Shown here: in pieces, positions 1 to 11,542 of the stretch
Layout: each line of letters starts with the position of its first letter
How positions within the stretch are numbered: position 1 is the stretch's first letter
Origin: Notospermus geniculatus
Taxonomy: Eukaryota; Nemertea; Pilidiophora; Heteronemertea; Lineidae
Direction: 5' to 3'
Length of the DNA: 64,000 bases
Assembly (NCBI GenBank): GCA_002633025.1
Contig: NMRB01000557.1
Coordinates: forward strand, 139,399-203,398
The notes under the pieces: generated by a model
Seen by the model: the letters and a program-made list of their open reading frames with translations, nothing else
Databases searched by the model: none
What the model was told of the DNA's origin: nothing
Program-made: the position numbers and the translations under genes

Positions 1-219
1 GGGGCGGGGGTTATGCACGTATTTCCAAATTAGCGTCGACTTCAGCCATCTCACAAGCTCATCAACAAAGGGCAAATATAACACGAATTACTGATTCAGG
101 TATAAAACAGACATCATCTTTAGTGATCTTCTCCGATTTTTATCGTTCAGAAACGATAGTACCCTGGAAAACGGTAAAATATTACCAGGGCGCGCCTGTT
201 GGCAAATTTTCGTACAAAA

Positions 220-488
220 TACCCTTACGAAAATGTACAGTCGACTCTTGTTATACCGCCAGTGGCGGTACAACGAGTGTATTGTTTCTGCCAATGTTGA
301 AATGCCTTCAAGCGAGAAAGTCAATTGTCTGTGGCGGTTTTACGATGGGCGGTATAACGAGAGTTGACTGTACCACGTGTAAATGACACTACCACGTGGT
401 AATGGGCAAATTTTACACGCAAAAGGTGTAAAATTGCCCATTACCACGTGGTAATGTCATTTACACGTGTTACATTTTCGTAAGGGTA
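220..488. repeat. Hairpin TIR element with nested palindrome
   Basis: The ends are inverted copies of TACCCTTACGAAAATGTA (220-237 and 471-488). A second palindrome at about 376-470, built around ACCACGTGGTAATGGGCAA, sits inside the right half. No ORF belongs to it. It looks like a non-autonomous DNA transposon (MITE); the superfamily is not assignable. The short ORFs at 88-386 overlap it and are treated as chance. Confidence 0.75.
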
Positions 489-497
489 CAGCCAGGA

Positions 498-824
498 GCC
501 GCTGTGGTGTAGTGGCTCGGGTCTCTGGCTAGTGGTCAGAAGGTCCCAGGTTCGATGCCCACTCGGCGTGAGACTTTGCCTAAGTCTCTTTACCTCAATT
601 GGCTCTCCCCACCCAGGTGCTAAAGGGGTACCTAGCTGGCAGATATGGTATGTGAATGTCTAGTCATGTGCGCCTTGTGGCTGCCGGACTGTAATACTTC
701 CCGGACAGTGGAGCTTGATCTGGATTGCCCAGGCTTATAGCTGAGGGTCATAATTGTGAAGTGCCTTGACACTTAAATGGAAAAGGCACTTTAAGCCCAC
801 ACATTATTATTATTATTATTATCA
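498..824 (+). mobile_element. tRNA-derived SINE
   Basis: The head (498-568) resembles a tRNA: an A-box-like TGGTGTAGTGG, a B-box GGTTCGATGCC, and partly pairing ends (GCCG near 498, CGGC near 567). It is followed by about 235 bp of unrelated body and an (ATT)n tail at about 803-821. The head is too degenerate for a working tRNA, so this reads as a SINE with internal RNA polymerase III promoter boxes. It starts 10 bp after the hairpin element on its left. Confidence 0.8.
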
Positions 825-2041
825 TGATAGAATTTGACCACACACGAAATTTCAAACCTTTTGCTCCTACACCAACGATATAGCTGCAAATATTGTCAGA
901 CATCACCAGAGATGCCAGACAATGTTAAAAATAAGGGTCACCTTGTGAAACAAAAACGAACGGACTCCTTTCAAAAACAAAATCTACAGCAAGAAGGAAA
1001 ACGAGTTGCTCTCTTTGCGGGGTAAGTTATCAATGGCAGTTATCTGTTGCCTCCTGAAGGAAAGAAATCGAAATCGTCTCTTTAACCGGCATATATGAGA
1101 ACGACAGCGACTCGAAAATACTTTCGTTCTCGGAACGAATCTTAAACATTCCCACATGTAGATTTTTCGCTCACATTATATGTACTCCTTAATCTAAGTA
1201 TCGTTGGGATGGACTCCAGTGGGCCTCGGGGAGTCGTGATTCCTACGTTCGATTAGAAATACACGGCAACCCTTGCGCACAGGCACACATACGCATACAA
1301 GCGCACCATTCAAAATCAGCTAATACAGAAATTCTTTTTACCAGTTGATAACCATGACGTTTCGATGTGTGGAACTCTATGCCATTATTGCACCAGACTC
1401 CTTTAATTCTACACGTGGCGTTATTGTCACAAACTGGCTTTTAGATGGTCACGAAATACATTTCAAAATCAAACAAAAACCACACATGCGTTTATTTCAG
1501 AAAAAAATACCTTCAAAATAATCTGGAAAACCTTTCCTGGACCCCCCTCCCAAAGGGTTCTTTTAGAAATCTATTTTTTTTTCAAGAAACCTGTAAAAAA
1601 AATTTTTCATGATGGTAAAAAAACTTTAGGGTCTTTTAAATGGCTTTCCGGGTTTCTTATTTTTGCCCGTGGTAGTTTTTTTGATGACGTTTTAAGGGAG
1701 AATATGTTCAATTAAGGAGATACCTTGATATATGAATGTGAGCAGCAAACGACGGCTTTTGAGGCTTGTCTATCGTAAGTACATGTAGGCCTGTACATGT
1801 ATAAATTATCGGCCGGTTTAGTTATTTTTAGCTGAAAATCATTATTGTGAGATGTTATATTTCTGAGGCGGTCTAGAAAGGCCAAGTTGAAGTCTGTGTT
1901 TTGTCCTGAAATAAGCACTTAAGAGTGAAGTTTTATAAGTTATGCATCTTCAGAATAGGTTCAAATTTCCCAGGCATGTTGGTTAGAGATCGAATAAGAA
2001 TTATCAGCGAAGTTTATGAAAATTAATCCTACCCCTGCAGA
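825..2041. other. No gene seen
   Basis: No convincing coding region, RNA gene or bounded repeat. 1500-1690 is T- and A-rich low-complexity sequence. Short ORFs here lack splice context and recognisable composition. Confidence 0.5.
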
Positions 2042-2175
2042 CCAGGGGTGGCCACATAGAAACTCCGCTAGCGCTAGCGGAGCGCATCTGCCGATAGTGC
2101 TGTACATTTTTCCATGCATTTTAACACCGATAGGCTGGCGAAGCACTAGCGGAGATTCTATGCGGCTACCCCTGG
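2042..2175. repeat. Short hairpin TIR element
   Basis: The ends are imperfect inverted copies: CCAGGGGTGGCC plus CATAGAA and CTCCGCTAG at left, and the complementary series CTAGCGGAG, TTCTATG and CTACCCCTGG at right. A local palindrome CGCTAGCGCTAGCG lies near the left arm. No coding capacity. Confidence 0.65.
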
Positions 2176-2219
2176 CCATCACCACATTTTATTCTGTCAG
2201 AGGTAGACAATCATGGGAC

Positions 2220-2680
2220 CTCGTTGGAGATTTAAGATAGAGGGTCTCAAATGGGTGTGGTCTCCCAACTTCATGCCATGTCTATTAAAATCTGCATCCG
2301 CCGTTGCTATGATTGCGTAAACTGTTACCCTGGGTAGTTTGACTATCATGTGGTCTCTCAGATCCGATCAAAAAATTCGTGGAGCCTTGCGTAATTTTCG
2401 GGATTCTGGACCATATACATAGTAATACATTAATGTACGTAATATGCGTGCATATTACATTTATTTAGCTCTGCTTTGTACGAGACTATCGCGTACATTT
2501 ATAATACATAATGTACATGGCACCGAAATTTTCAAATTACGCAAGGTCCCATGGATTTTTTTATTGGATATGGGAGGCCACATGTTAGTTAAACTACCCA
2601 GGAATGCAGATTTTAATAGGCATGGCATGAAGTTGGGAGACCACACCCTTTTGACACCCTCTATCTCAAATTTCCGACGA
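2220..2680. repeat. Inverted-repeat element, full-length member
   Basis: The arms run inward from TCGTTGGAGATTTAAGATAG (left) and its complement ending TTTCCGACGA (right). They include a well-conserved block around GGTCTCCCAACTTCATGCCATG. A half copy of the same family lies at 50603-50860. No protein is encoded; the ORFs at 2444-2716 and 2461-2703 fall on the two arms. Confidence 0.75.
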
Positions 2681-3457
2681 GGAATACAGGCGTACATGTA
2701 CATCCCTAATCATTAACGAATATGTCTTTTTTAACGCCTTTTAGCAATCCATTTTTGCTGAATTCTTAGGTACCCCGTCAATTTGGCTTCACCTGCTGAT
2801 TCGGAATACGAGACGACTGCGCCCACGATAAAAGTGATCCGCGTCCATCTCTCCAACTACGACAGGTAAATTTACCACAATAACAGCAACATTGCCTTCA
2901 GACAAAATCTGCACACTGCCGGAAATAACCATTGCACACAACGGTGAACCCACTCGGCCCATGTGACGCGTAAGGTTTGATTCATACTTCAAACGGGGAG
3001 GGTTGGCGTCTGACGCCCAATCAAACAGACGCCGGCATCGGTGGTTTGATTCATACCAGACTGGCCGGTTTTGACGTGGCACTGAGAATTATCGCGAGAC
3101 CGTTCACAGTCGCAGATTGGACGCCAGCAAATTCATTCGTAGAGGTTCGGCGTCGAACGCGCAGTTAAGAAATTGATTGATCGGGTGCTAGTCGTAGATC
3201 TTGGCGTCTAAAGTATAAATCCAGCTTTAGTAATTCTCTACGGCATTCTCCGTTGGAACTTCAATCAGCAAATCGTCTTAAACAATGATTCCAGAAAATG
3301 TCGCTGCCCAATATCAATGACTTTTTTTGAGGATGGGTTTTTAAAAAAATGCTCAACAGTAAGCGACAGAATTGAAATTTCCTCGACAATGCTTAATGAT
3401 AGTGTATTCACATTTCTGCTATTGATTTTGTGTTGATTTTCAAAATCGAACACTTGT
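2681..3457. other. No gene seen
   Basis: No recognisable gene or bounded repeat. The 97-codon ORF at 2789-3082 and its antisense partner at 2977-3168 have no family resemblance or splice framework. Confidence 0.4.
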
Positions 3458-3519
3458 GTATGGCAAGCCAAACGTTGCAATATTCAATACTACAAAATAT
3501 TTTTGTTCCCAAAATATAT

Positions 3520-3890
3520 TCATTCATGAATGGTAAATATTCATTGATGAATGGTAAATATTCATTCATAAATGGAAAATATTTGTTCATGAAAAAATTA
3601 TTTGTTCATGAAAAACATTATTTATTCATGAAAAAAATATTTGTTCATGAAAAATTATTTATTCATGAAAATCAACATTTTTTCATGAATAACTATTTTT
3701 TCATGAACAAATATTTTTTTCATGAATAAATATTTTTTTCATGAATAAATAATTTTTTTCATGAATAAATAATGTTTTTCATGAATAAATAATGTTTTTC
3801 ATGAACAAATAATTTTTTCATGAATAAATATTTTTTTCATGAACAAATATTTTTTTATGAATGAATATTTTTCATTCATGAATGAATATT
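3520..3890. repeat. AT-rich tandem array, left arm
   Basis: About 18 units of a roughly 20-bp motif built on TTCATGAA(C/T)AAATATTTTT. Orientation changes across the array because TTCATGAA is itself palindromic. ORFs rich in Met, Asn, Phe and Tyr here are by-products of the repeat. The matching array in the right arm lies at 5555-5850. Confidence 0.85.
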
Positions 3891-5554
3891 GGAAAACGCG
3901 TCAGTATCCATGCAACGTGAGAATTGTCCATTCGATAATGAAAATATTCATTCAACACGAAATATATTGGTTCAATCATCAGAGCCCTCTGTTGGGAGAT
4001 GTGTCAGTATGCCAAACGAGTTAAAGCTAGTATGCTCGCGCTTTGGAACGAACTTCGGCAACCCGTACGAGTTGGTACCCCCAAACTGATTGCCTTCCGG
4101 GTAACATACACTTGCGTATGTTCCTTATTAGACCCCAGTGTGTGGACTCCAGTGTATGGTCCTTTAATATTAGCGCCCTCTTTTCTACTCAGATCGGCAA
4201 TTAAAGGTGAATTAAAGGCCTTATATAACCCCGTGTGCAGACAAATTTTAATGAGGTCGAATTTGATTGGATGTTGGTGCATGGTGCTGTCCCATCATGC
4301 CTCAACATGAATTCAGATAAAACGGGGCGCTGCGGTCGCTTTCGTGAAAATCGCTTTTTACTTTAGCTGAGCCCTATGGGTTAAATTTTTTGTAACTTTC
4401 CTTCGCAGTGCATTAGTACTAAGATGTACCTACAAAATGTCTGGCGCAAAACTAAAATAATAGGTGGCGCTGGTGCGATATTAATACTTTTACGATTTTG
4501 GTGATACGTTCGGAATGGGTTGACATATTGACGCAATTCTTGTCCGTTCTTCGTGTACACATGTCTGTGCATCCCGACATGTGCAATGTGCCGCATTAAG
4601 CCCTTCTTCCATTTTGTCAGTAAAAGAGAGAGACGGTCTGAGCATGAATGAAGGCCCAAGAAGTCCAAGCATTCTATTTAACTGAAAAAAGGAGGAAGGG
4701 GTTAAGGCGGCAAACTATGTGTACGGATGCACAGACATGTGTTCATGATGAACGTACAAGAATTAGGTCAATATGTTAACCCATTCAGAACTTATGACCA
4801 AAAACGTAAGAGTATAACTATCTCAGCAGCGCCACCTATTATTTTAGTTTTGTTCAGCCGTTTTGTAGATACACTCTAGTACTTATCCACTGTGGTGGAT
4901 TTTTTTGAAAAAATTAACCCACAGGGCTCAAGTACAGTAAAAAACGATTTTCACGAAAGCGCTCGCAGCGCCCCCTTTTATCTGAAATCGTGTTGAGGCA
5001 TGATGGGACATCACTATGCACCAACATCCAATCAAATTCGACCTCATTAAAATTTGTCTGGACACGGGGGTATATAAGACCTCTAATTCACCTTTAACTG
5101 CCAGTCTGAGTAGATAAGGGGGCGCTAAAAGGACCATAAAATGGGGGTCTAATAAGGAACATACACAGCCGTATGTTACCCGGGGACCAATCAGGACCAA
5201 TCAGTTTGGACGTACCAACTCGTACGGGTAGCCGGAGTTCGTTCCAAAGCGCGAGCATACTAACTTAACTCGTTTGGCATTCTGACACATCTCCCAACAG
5301 AGGGCTCTGATGATTGAACCAATATATTTCGTGTCGAATGAATATTTTCATTATCGAAAAACAAGAACTCACCTTGGCTGCCGATATTGTCCGCCATCTT
5401 GAAAGATGAAGGTAACTCGAGTTACCGCGAATCAGTGGGCAAGGTGTGTGGATGTAATATTTATGTGGGATAAAAATATTTGTATGCGATAATTTTTTTG
5501 TATGGGATAAATGTTTTCATTGGACACATTTTTCATTGAATACAAAAGAAATTT

Positions 5555-5850
5555 ATACATTTTTTTCATGAATAAATATTTTTTTCATGAACAAATATTT
5601 TTTCATGAATAGATTTTTTTCATGAATAATTTTTTTTCATGAACAAATATTTTTTTCATGAACAAATTTTTTTCATCAACAAATATTTTTTTCATAAACA
5701 AATATTTTTTCATGAACAAATTTTTTTTCATCAACAAATATTTTTTTTATAAACAAATATTTTTTTCATGAAGAAATATTCTTTTCATGAATCAATATTT
5801 TTTCATGAATCAATATTTTTCATTCATGAATAAATATTTACCATTCACGA
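5555..5850. repeat. AT-rich tandem array, right arm
   Basis: Units of TTTTTTCATGAACAAATATT at roughly 20-bp spacing form the inverted counterpart of the array at 3520-3890. The region before it (5460-5550) holds a looser repeat, GTATGGGATAAA. Confidence 0.85.
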
Positions 5851-6231
5851 ATGAATATATTTTTTGAACAAAAATATTTTGTAGTATTGAATATTGCAAC
5901 GTTTGGCTTGCCATACTTGCGCAGTAAAAAGGTAACTGTTGTGACCGATTGAATATTGGTGTGTCCAATTAACAGGTGAGGATTAAAAATAACAAAATAT
6001 TTAAAATATAGTATACCTGGGACACATTATCTTAAACTTTCTGTTGTAACGACCTTAATTCCTTAAAAGCCTAGTAGTCTACTGCCCCAGTTTTTCTGTG
6101 ATTTCCCATTCCCATAACAAAAAGGGCGTTTTAACGTTTGGCAAAACCACGCACATGTACGTTAAAAGCCGCAGCACCGACGGCGATTTCCTGTCTTGTG
6201 TGCGTTTTCTTCGGCATGGCGAAACACATTA

Positions 6232-6630
6232 AAGGGCCGTTTTGACGGCCGTTTTATCGCGGCGATTTTTAACGCTGTTGGTGATATCGCATCCAAAACA
6301 CCGATAACGCCAACAGCGGGTGATATCGCCAGCGAGAGAAAAAAGCCATGGTAAAGCTCGCCGGCGGGAAATCACTAAAACGCTTCGGCGATGAAATCTC
6401 TGGTGAAAACATCAATCGCAGCGAGATGCGATATCGCTCTTCAGATCGCCAGTGAAAATGACCAAAAAGCCACGAGCGATGCCTATCGCTGTAGCGGCAA
6501 AAAAGCCATGTCTTCACATGGCTATTTTGTCGCAAGGGATTAGATGAAAGCATCGTTAGTGAAAACAGTCGATCGAACTACGGAGCGATATCCGTTTTTA
6601 CTGAGCGTTAAAAAAGTCCAAACGGCCCTT
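6232..6630. repeat. 399-bp TIR element with ATTA target duplication
   Basis: The ends are AAGGGCCGTTT and AAACGGCCCTT. They are flanked by ATTA on both sides (6228-6231 and 6631-6634), consistent with a 4-bp (or TTA, 3-bp) target-site duplication. The interior is CG-rich with repeated GATATCGC words and is itself partly palindromic. The 94-codon minus ORF inside has no recognised similarity. Confidence 0.75.
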
Positions 6631-7275
6631 ATTACGCCATTATAAAAGAATTCCTTCCAGAATACCGGACAACAACAATTATTTTCCGTTTCCTTTGTGA
6701 GTGCGTGGGAGAAAAAGTAATTTTACTGTTGGTACCACACGTAAACATAGGGAAAGGACAAGTGCAAAACAGAGAAGTATGAATATTACTTTACATATGC
6801 GCCTGTCACACCTTGCCGAATTACGGACGTCCGACGAGCAAACGAAATTTATCCGATGGTGAGACTAGTCTCCATTACTGCTGGAGGCCCGCACGAACGG
6901 AAGAAATTAGATATGGGGCGGATAAAACGCACAATAACCGCAAAAGCCCGAACAAGTACAAGACAGTTCCGGTCATTGTAACGCACATCACCTTACGAGT
7001 GATGCCCGTTGTACACGTAGGATTTTTCTTGTACTAAAAATTATAAATGGGGCTTAAATGGGTGGTCACAATCATGCGTTTCAGCACGACAATCGGTAGT
7101 CTGTGACCGAAATCACCCTTTACGAGCCTCACTTATAATTTTTAGTACCAAAAATCCTACAGTGTACAACGGGCATTAGGGGCATGGTCCCGGCAAAACG
7201 AAAGCGGAACGCATGAGAAACTGACAAAACGTTGGTCAAACGTATTTGTACAGGTCACGTGACGGACAAAACAGG

Positions 7276-7283
7276 TATAAATA
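7276..7283 (+). promoter_or_regulatory. TATA box of the MADF ORF, copy 1
   Basis: TATAAATA lies about 30 bp upstream of the expected initiation region, with ATGs at 7311 and 7332. The same box with the same spacing occurs in copy 2 at 41022. A CACGTGAC E-box lies just upstream (about 7257). Confidence 0.6.
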
Positions 7284-7310
7284 GCCCGGTGAACTGAACA
7301 TCGAGTGCAC

Positions 7311-7638
7311 ATGTTTCCATGCTCTCAAAGATGGCAAAAGGGAAGTCCGGGAAGGGGAAGGGCAAGGCACGGAATGGTGCCCGGCCAAACCTCCCCTCCC
7401 TCTGACCATGCTGCAGACAGTGGGGCAGAACAGTCTGAACAGGTTGATACCATAGAAGCAGAAGTTCCAGAGGCCATTGATGCACCACATGAAACTAACA
7501 CTGGCAAATCAGTATCAAGGCCAAGTCATGGAATGGGTGGAGGAGCATCCTTATCTGTGGAATTTGAAGAACAATGACTACAAAAACAAGGCCAAAAAGG
7601 AACGTCCCTGGGAAGACAAGGCTAAAGAGCTGAGCTAA
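7311..7638 (+). pseudogene. MADF/Myb-like ORF, copy 1, frameshifted
   Basis: Same gene as 41120-41434. Relative to copy 2, exactly 50 bp are missing between AGGCCAA and GTCATGG (near 7528). This removes the basic linker and shifts the frame, so the MADF segment with HPYLWNLKNNDY is now out of frame. Both copies also share an upstream oddity: the ATG at 7332, with a good AAGATGGCA context, opens MAKGKSGKGKGK but stops after 24 codons just where the downstream frame takes over. That suggests an older shared single-base change. This copy cannot make a complete protein. Confidence 0.7.
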
Positions 7639-9251
7639 TGATGATAATAATTGTAATTCTCTTAATCCCTTCCGGAAATAACCAGGACCGTTAGTATAAA
7701 ATACAAGCCATTTTGGTGAATTCCCCCTGAAAAAAACAAAAAAAGGTGACCATCGGCAATAGTTATTTTATATTTTTGTTGGAATGACATTATTTTTGGC
7801 AGGAATATCTTGTTTTTTATTTAAAGAGCTGAAGTTATTTAGATTTTGGGTTACAAGCTTACATATTTGTTGGCCGAAGGGGTGGGGCGTAGTACGTCGG
7901 GTGCGCTCCCTTGGATCCGCGCCTGGAAATACTGAGTGAGATCATCTCTGGGCGCTCAATGTATGTGAAAAATCCCATCTCTGCGAGTTTAAGGGCGCGC
8001 TGCAACACTAGCGAGTTTGGTAGCACGGCTCCAAAATCACAAGTTGTCACAAATAGGAGCTGTCAGTGAGTTGACCAATAGGTGTCACTACGGCCCAATT
8101 CAATGCATATAGCGGACCCATTCATTCCTGATTGAGCATCAATCTAAACAAATTTCTTCTGTAAATGTATTGGTCCGCTAGATTTGTGCTGCCAACTTTT
8201 GGCAATACGCACAGCTGGATTTTACTGACGGGTCATCACTATATCACTATCAAATATAAGCAGCAGGCGACACCATACTCAAATTCGATCATGTCCACCG
8301 TAACACTAGGGAATGGGGTTATCCATGATGAAGCAGACCACGCGAGAATATGCGTGGGTTTGGACGTTAGTAGGCCTACACAGTTGCCACCTATTATTCA
8401 TGACGATTCAAGATGTGATCGGCCGCGCTCGGTGAACCGCATCGCTCGAACAATGAACCTCTCAGGTCACCTCTGCTCTACAAGTCATTATGTGACCAAA
8501 TGGAGAACCCCATTCGTTCTTCAATAAGAACAATTTCTATGTGGCCCGACCGACCTAGCTTCGGTAATCGTCCCCGAGAAATAGGCCAACCCTGTTCCAA
8601 TCTGTCATTATCGGTATCGAGATCATTATAACGATTGACAATCGCCCCGATATTTGAACTTTTGTCCAAACAAATTGGACGTGAAACACCTCGTTGAAAG
8701 CATACAGTGTATATCTACGAGCAAATCAAGTAAGTAGGAAGATTGTATGCATGCAATATTTAGCAAAGCTATCTCGGCATTGAATGAAGCGAAGTACCAG
8801 TCCCCAAAGCGAAGTACTAGTTGGTAACGATCTGGTAAGTCTTTGCCAAATAAATCGACCCTAGGCCTAGGTGAACAAAGTCCACAGAGGAGAGTATTTC
8901 GGTTTACTGGGTACCTTTTCTTAGTGAATGGCTCTCGTTCTTAAAATATAGGCTCACAATTGGTGCAGTGAAAAATCTACACATATCACCCGTCTGAGGT
9001 TCCGGTGTGACAGGGATCATAATCAAGGTCCGGTTTTATTGTTCAACGAGGGAACAGGATATATGACTGTAGAGACCATGAGTATTCGAACATAGCCACA
9101 CAACAGCAGACTCCTATGTCCATGACGTAATCCCTAGGACTTTCTCCTCTGCTACACTGGTCGCAAAAATAACATTCGCAAGATTAAATGTGAGAACTGC
9201 TTAGATAAACCAAAGTCTCATCTGATCTGACGGCATCTGGTGACTGTACAG

Positions 9252-9689
9252 TATGGGCCATATTCATAAAGCGTGTTTAGCCTAGTCAGCGTACAAATTC
9301 TGCATTACACAAGTTAAAGGCCTAGAAAACTATTATTCTGCCTTCTGTATGCTGCCTGATCTCTGGCATTTACCCACAAGATGATCATACGCGTCTAAAG
9401 CCTGCCGCTCACTAGAGCTATCTGCTGAGCAAAAAGTCATTCGAGACCGTTTGCTCAGCAGACAGCTCACCAAAGAATACGCGCACACGCGAGCTTTCTG
9501 CCTCGCGAGGCAAAAAACTCACCGAAATTACGCCCACACGCGAGCTATTTGCTGAGCAAAAAGTCTCGAATGACTTTTTGCTCAGCAGATAGCTCCAGTG
9601 TGCGGCAGGCTTAACGTTCCTGCGTCTCAGTGTGGGAGGACAAAAGAAAGTGTTGGACAAATTCTAGACAAGCCTGCCTGATCGTTTAA
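9252..9689. repeat. Truncated GGGCCATATTCATAAAG hairpin, left half
   Basis: Begins GGGCCATATTCATAAAGCGTG like the complete hairpin at 43536-43934. It stops at the middle of that hairpin, where similarity between the two blocks ends, and it is interrupted by the 213-bp element at 9399-9611. Confidence 0.7.
9399..9611. mobile_element. 213-bp MITE, TAA target duplication (Harbinger type)
   Basis: The ends are AGCCTGCCGC and GCGGCAGGCT, flanked by TAA (9396-9398 and 9612-9614). Copy 2 has the uninterrupted site GCGTCTAACGTTCC near 43673-43686, so the insertion is directly visible. A 3-bp TAA duplication is typical of PIF/Harbinger. The core contains four alternating copies of GAGCTATCTGCTGAGCAAAA, also found in the relative at 55892-56034. 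Confidence 0.85.
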
Positions 9690-11255
9690 AGCTGAACTGC
9701 ATGCATAAAACGAGGGCCTCTCAAGTTAAAAAAAACGCCCGCGCCACAGCGCGGGCAGTACCCGAAATAACCTGGGACATCCGCCATGTTTTAGTGGGAC
9801 TCCAAACATGATAGAGTACCCAAGCATGTAAGCGGCAGCACCTTATTTGCGTCCTGACCATCAACAAGTGGAAGTCACGCTGTATGTACATGTGCATGTA
9901 GGCCTACATACCAGAAACCCATGTAGGCCATCGGTATGTACAGTCATTGACATTAGTTTATCTACACCTACTACCTTGAATATTTCAAATACTACTGGGC
10001 CAATTTTAACACGGTTTGTACCACATACACCGGAGTTTCCATGTTTGCACAACAGTTACCTCTTTGAATGCACATGTAATTAGTCAGGCTTTAAACCTCT
10101 CATCCATATATTTGATCCATGTAATGGAAAAGAATTCAGAGATATTTGGTTGATAACGGGTTTTTAACAGATGTATAATAAGGAAGATGTGACCTTGGAG
10201 GAATTATAATTCCTCCAAGATGTGACAATTTACATGTATTTCGTGAAATTTTCACACCATAATTTCCATCAAAAATATTCACTATAAGGTTATTCAACTG
10301 CTCCCATCGAAACCAAATAAATCGGGGTTTTCAAATGTGACCTATTGTAAATGGTAAATACGCTGACACCTAGACTGATGTTTCCTTTGGGCCTAGAGAA
10401 AAAGTTATGAAACGTATACCGATATCATCGGCGCCCAGGTCTGAGTGCGATCCCAACCCAACAAGTATCAATGATCTCGCGTGAATTCGGTTTCCCGCCG
10501 TGGCCACTTATTGCAGGGAATACAGTAAATCATAAAATGTTGAGCCGATGTACATATTTTACGATGAATGGATGATATTAAACAAATGTCTTTTTTTAAC
10601 CGATGCTTCAGTTCCTTCTGTCTCCTTATATGAAGTAGACTACGCTTTGTCATCAATTTTACACGACCTGCGCGTTCAGCTGATACCAGTTTACTGCTCG
10701 TGAAGCTGGCGGGTCGTGCAAATGCACGACCCGCCCGTTTAGCTGGCAAGTTCATTGGTTTGGTGAAGCAGGCGGGTCGCGCAAATGCCCGAGCTACCTG
10801 AGCTGGTGGAAATCCATGTGTACAAAAGAGACCGAAATCTTTTCAACACATCCCGGCAGGGGCATAATAGAACTGGCCTCGCACCTCCATTCAAAGGGAG
10901 AATGTTTATTTGCCGGCGACGAGGATTAGTCGTCCCAAGAAGGATCGACAAATAAATTTATTCATGGGTGCGTGCAAGCAGGCATAACATGTTGACATTA
11001 CAATAATAACACCACCTCGAGTCAACAGTTCTTAAAACAAAACAGGTTATTTTTCTTTTCTCAGTCAATGATAATTCCCAGTTGATTTAATAACGTGTTT
11101 GAGGTACTTCAGCACTGTGTTGTGCGTGACACTACGAGACAATCTACGTGTAATGCCTGTCATCTTAAGGTGACTCAGAATGGCGTTCGCTGATTGGGCG
11201 CATTTTCTCGTGCGCCAAGTACCCCAGCAAATCAGGTGGATTTCTTCAGGGGTTT
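9690..11255. other. No gene seen
   Basis: Only small palindromes are visible: GGAGGAATTATAATTCCTCC near 10198-10217, and a short GC-rich one near 10708-10733 around GGGTCGTGCAAATGCACGAC. ORFs of 60-95 codons have no support. Confidence 0.4.
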
Positions 11256-11310
11256 GTCTGCGGTGACGAAGGGAGCGAGCAGTAAGAACGCCTGATATTC
11301 TCATGATGGT
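11256..11310. repeat. Half of a short hairpin element
   Basis: Matches one arm of the palindrome at 29179-29284 (GACGAAGGGAGCGAGCAGTA, then AACGCCTGATATTCTCA). The other arm is absent. Confidence 0.65.
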
Positions 11311-11403
11311 GACCAGCAGACAAGCGCTGTACTACATGAGCTCACCAGCCATTGCTACCATCGAAAACTTCTTGAACCCTTTCGTCGAATATAGGGTTAT
11401 ATA

Positions 11404-11521
11404 GGGCCGTATTCAAGAAGCTTCCTTAAGTGTGAGGTCGACCTTTAGCTATTGTATTCTACCCTGCAAACAATAGCTTAAGGTTGACCTCACACTTAAG
11501 GAAGCTTCTTGAATACGGTCC
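11404..11521. mobile_element. 118-bp near-perfect hairpin MITE, ATA duplication
   Basis: Two arms of about 50 bp starting GGGCCGTATTCAAGAAGC are complementary around a short loop. ATA flanks both sides (11401-11403, 11522-11524). The paralogous GPCR neighbourhood has the uninserted site (GAATATAGGATATATACTG, about 23818-23836). Its ends resemble those of the hairpins at 43536 and 61844. Confidence 0.85.
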
Positions 11522-11542
11522 ATACTGTATGTGAATTTAGTG

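Larger units (their letters stand above)
3458..5916. mobile_element. 2.46-kb foldback-like palindromic element
   Basis: Almost the whole interval is one inverted repeat centred near 4685. Left-arm landmarks recur inverted in the right arm in reverse order: GTATGGCAAGCC (3458 / about 5905-5916), the ATTCATGAA arrays, CAGAGCCCTCTGTTGGGAG (about 3980 / about 5295), the block with CACTTGCGTATGTTCC (about 4110 / about 5165) and GGCGCTGCGG (about 4325 / about 4965). The arms are diverged, so this is not a very recent or assembly-made duplication. Long inverted repeats with internal tandem arrays resemble Foldback elements; no transposase is visible. The many short ORFs here are arm artefacts. Confidence 0.8.
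6978..9689 (+). mobile_element. Repeat block copy 1 (Harbinger-like remnant)
   Basis: Colinear with 40724-43753 at high identity, from GTAACGCACATCACC to a shared GATCGTTTAA. It contains in order a short hairpin (about 7000-7180, arms with CCCGTTGTACAC), a TATA promoter, a broken MADF/Myb-like ORF, a stretch with a 120-codon ORF (8165-8527, also open in copy 2), and half of a hairpin element. MADF/Myb proteins are known second proteins of PIF/Harbinger transposons. No transposase is present, so this is a non-autonomous or decayed derivative. Confidence 0.75.

Noticed and set aside
498-568. Intact tRNA genes at 498, 17808, 21595 and 52985
   Set aside because: A- and B-boxes are present but end pairing is poor, and they are attached to SINE bodies or repeats.
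3430-3729. 99-codon ORF rich in Phe, Met, Asn and Tyr
   Set aside because: It is a read-through of the TTCATGAA tandem array; composition follows the repeat.
8165-8527. 120-codon ORF, also open at 42150-42515
   Set aside because: The two blocks are almost identical in DNA, so shared openness is not independent evidence. No family resemblance, and the third fragment at 59834 does not keep the frame.
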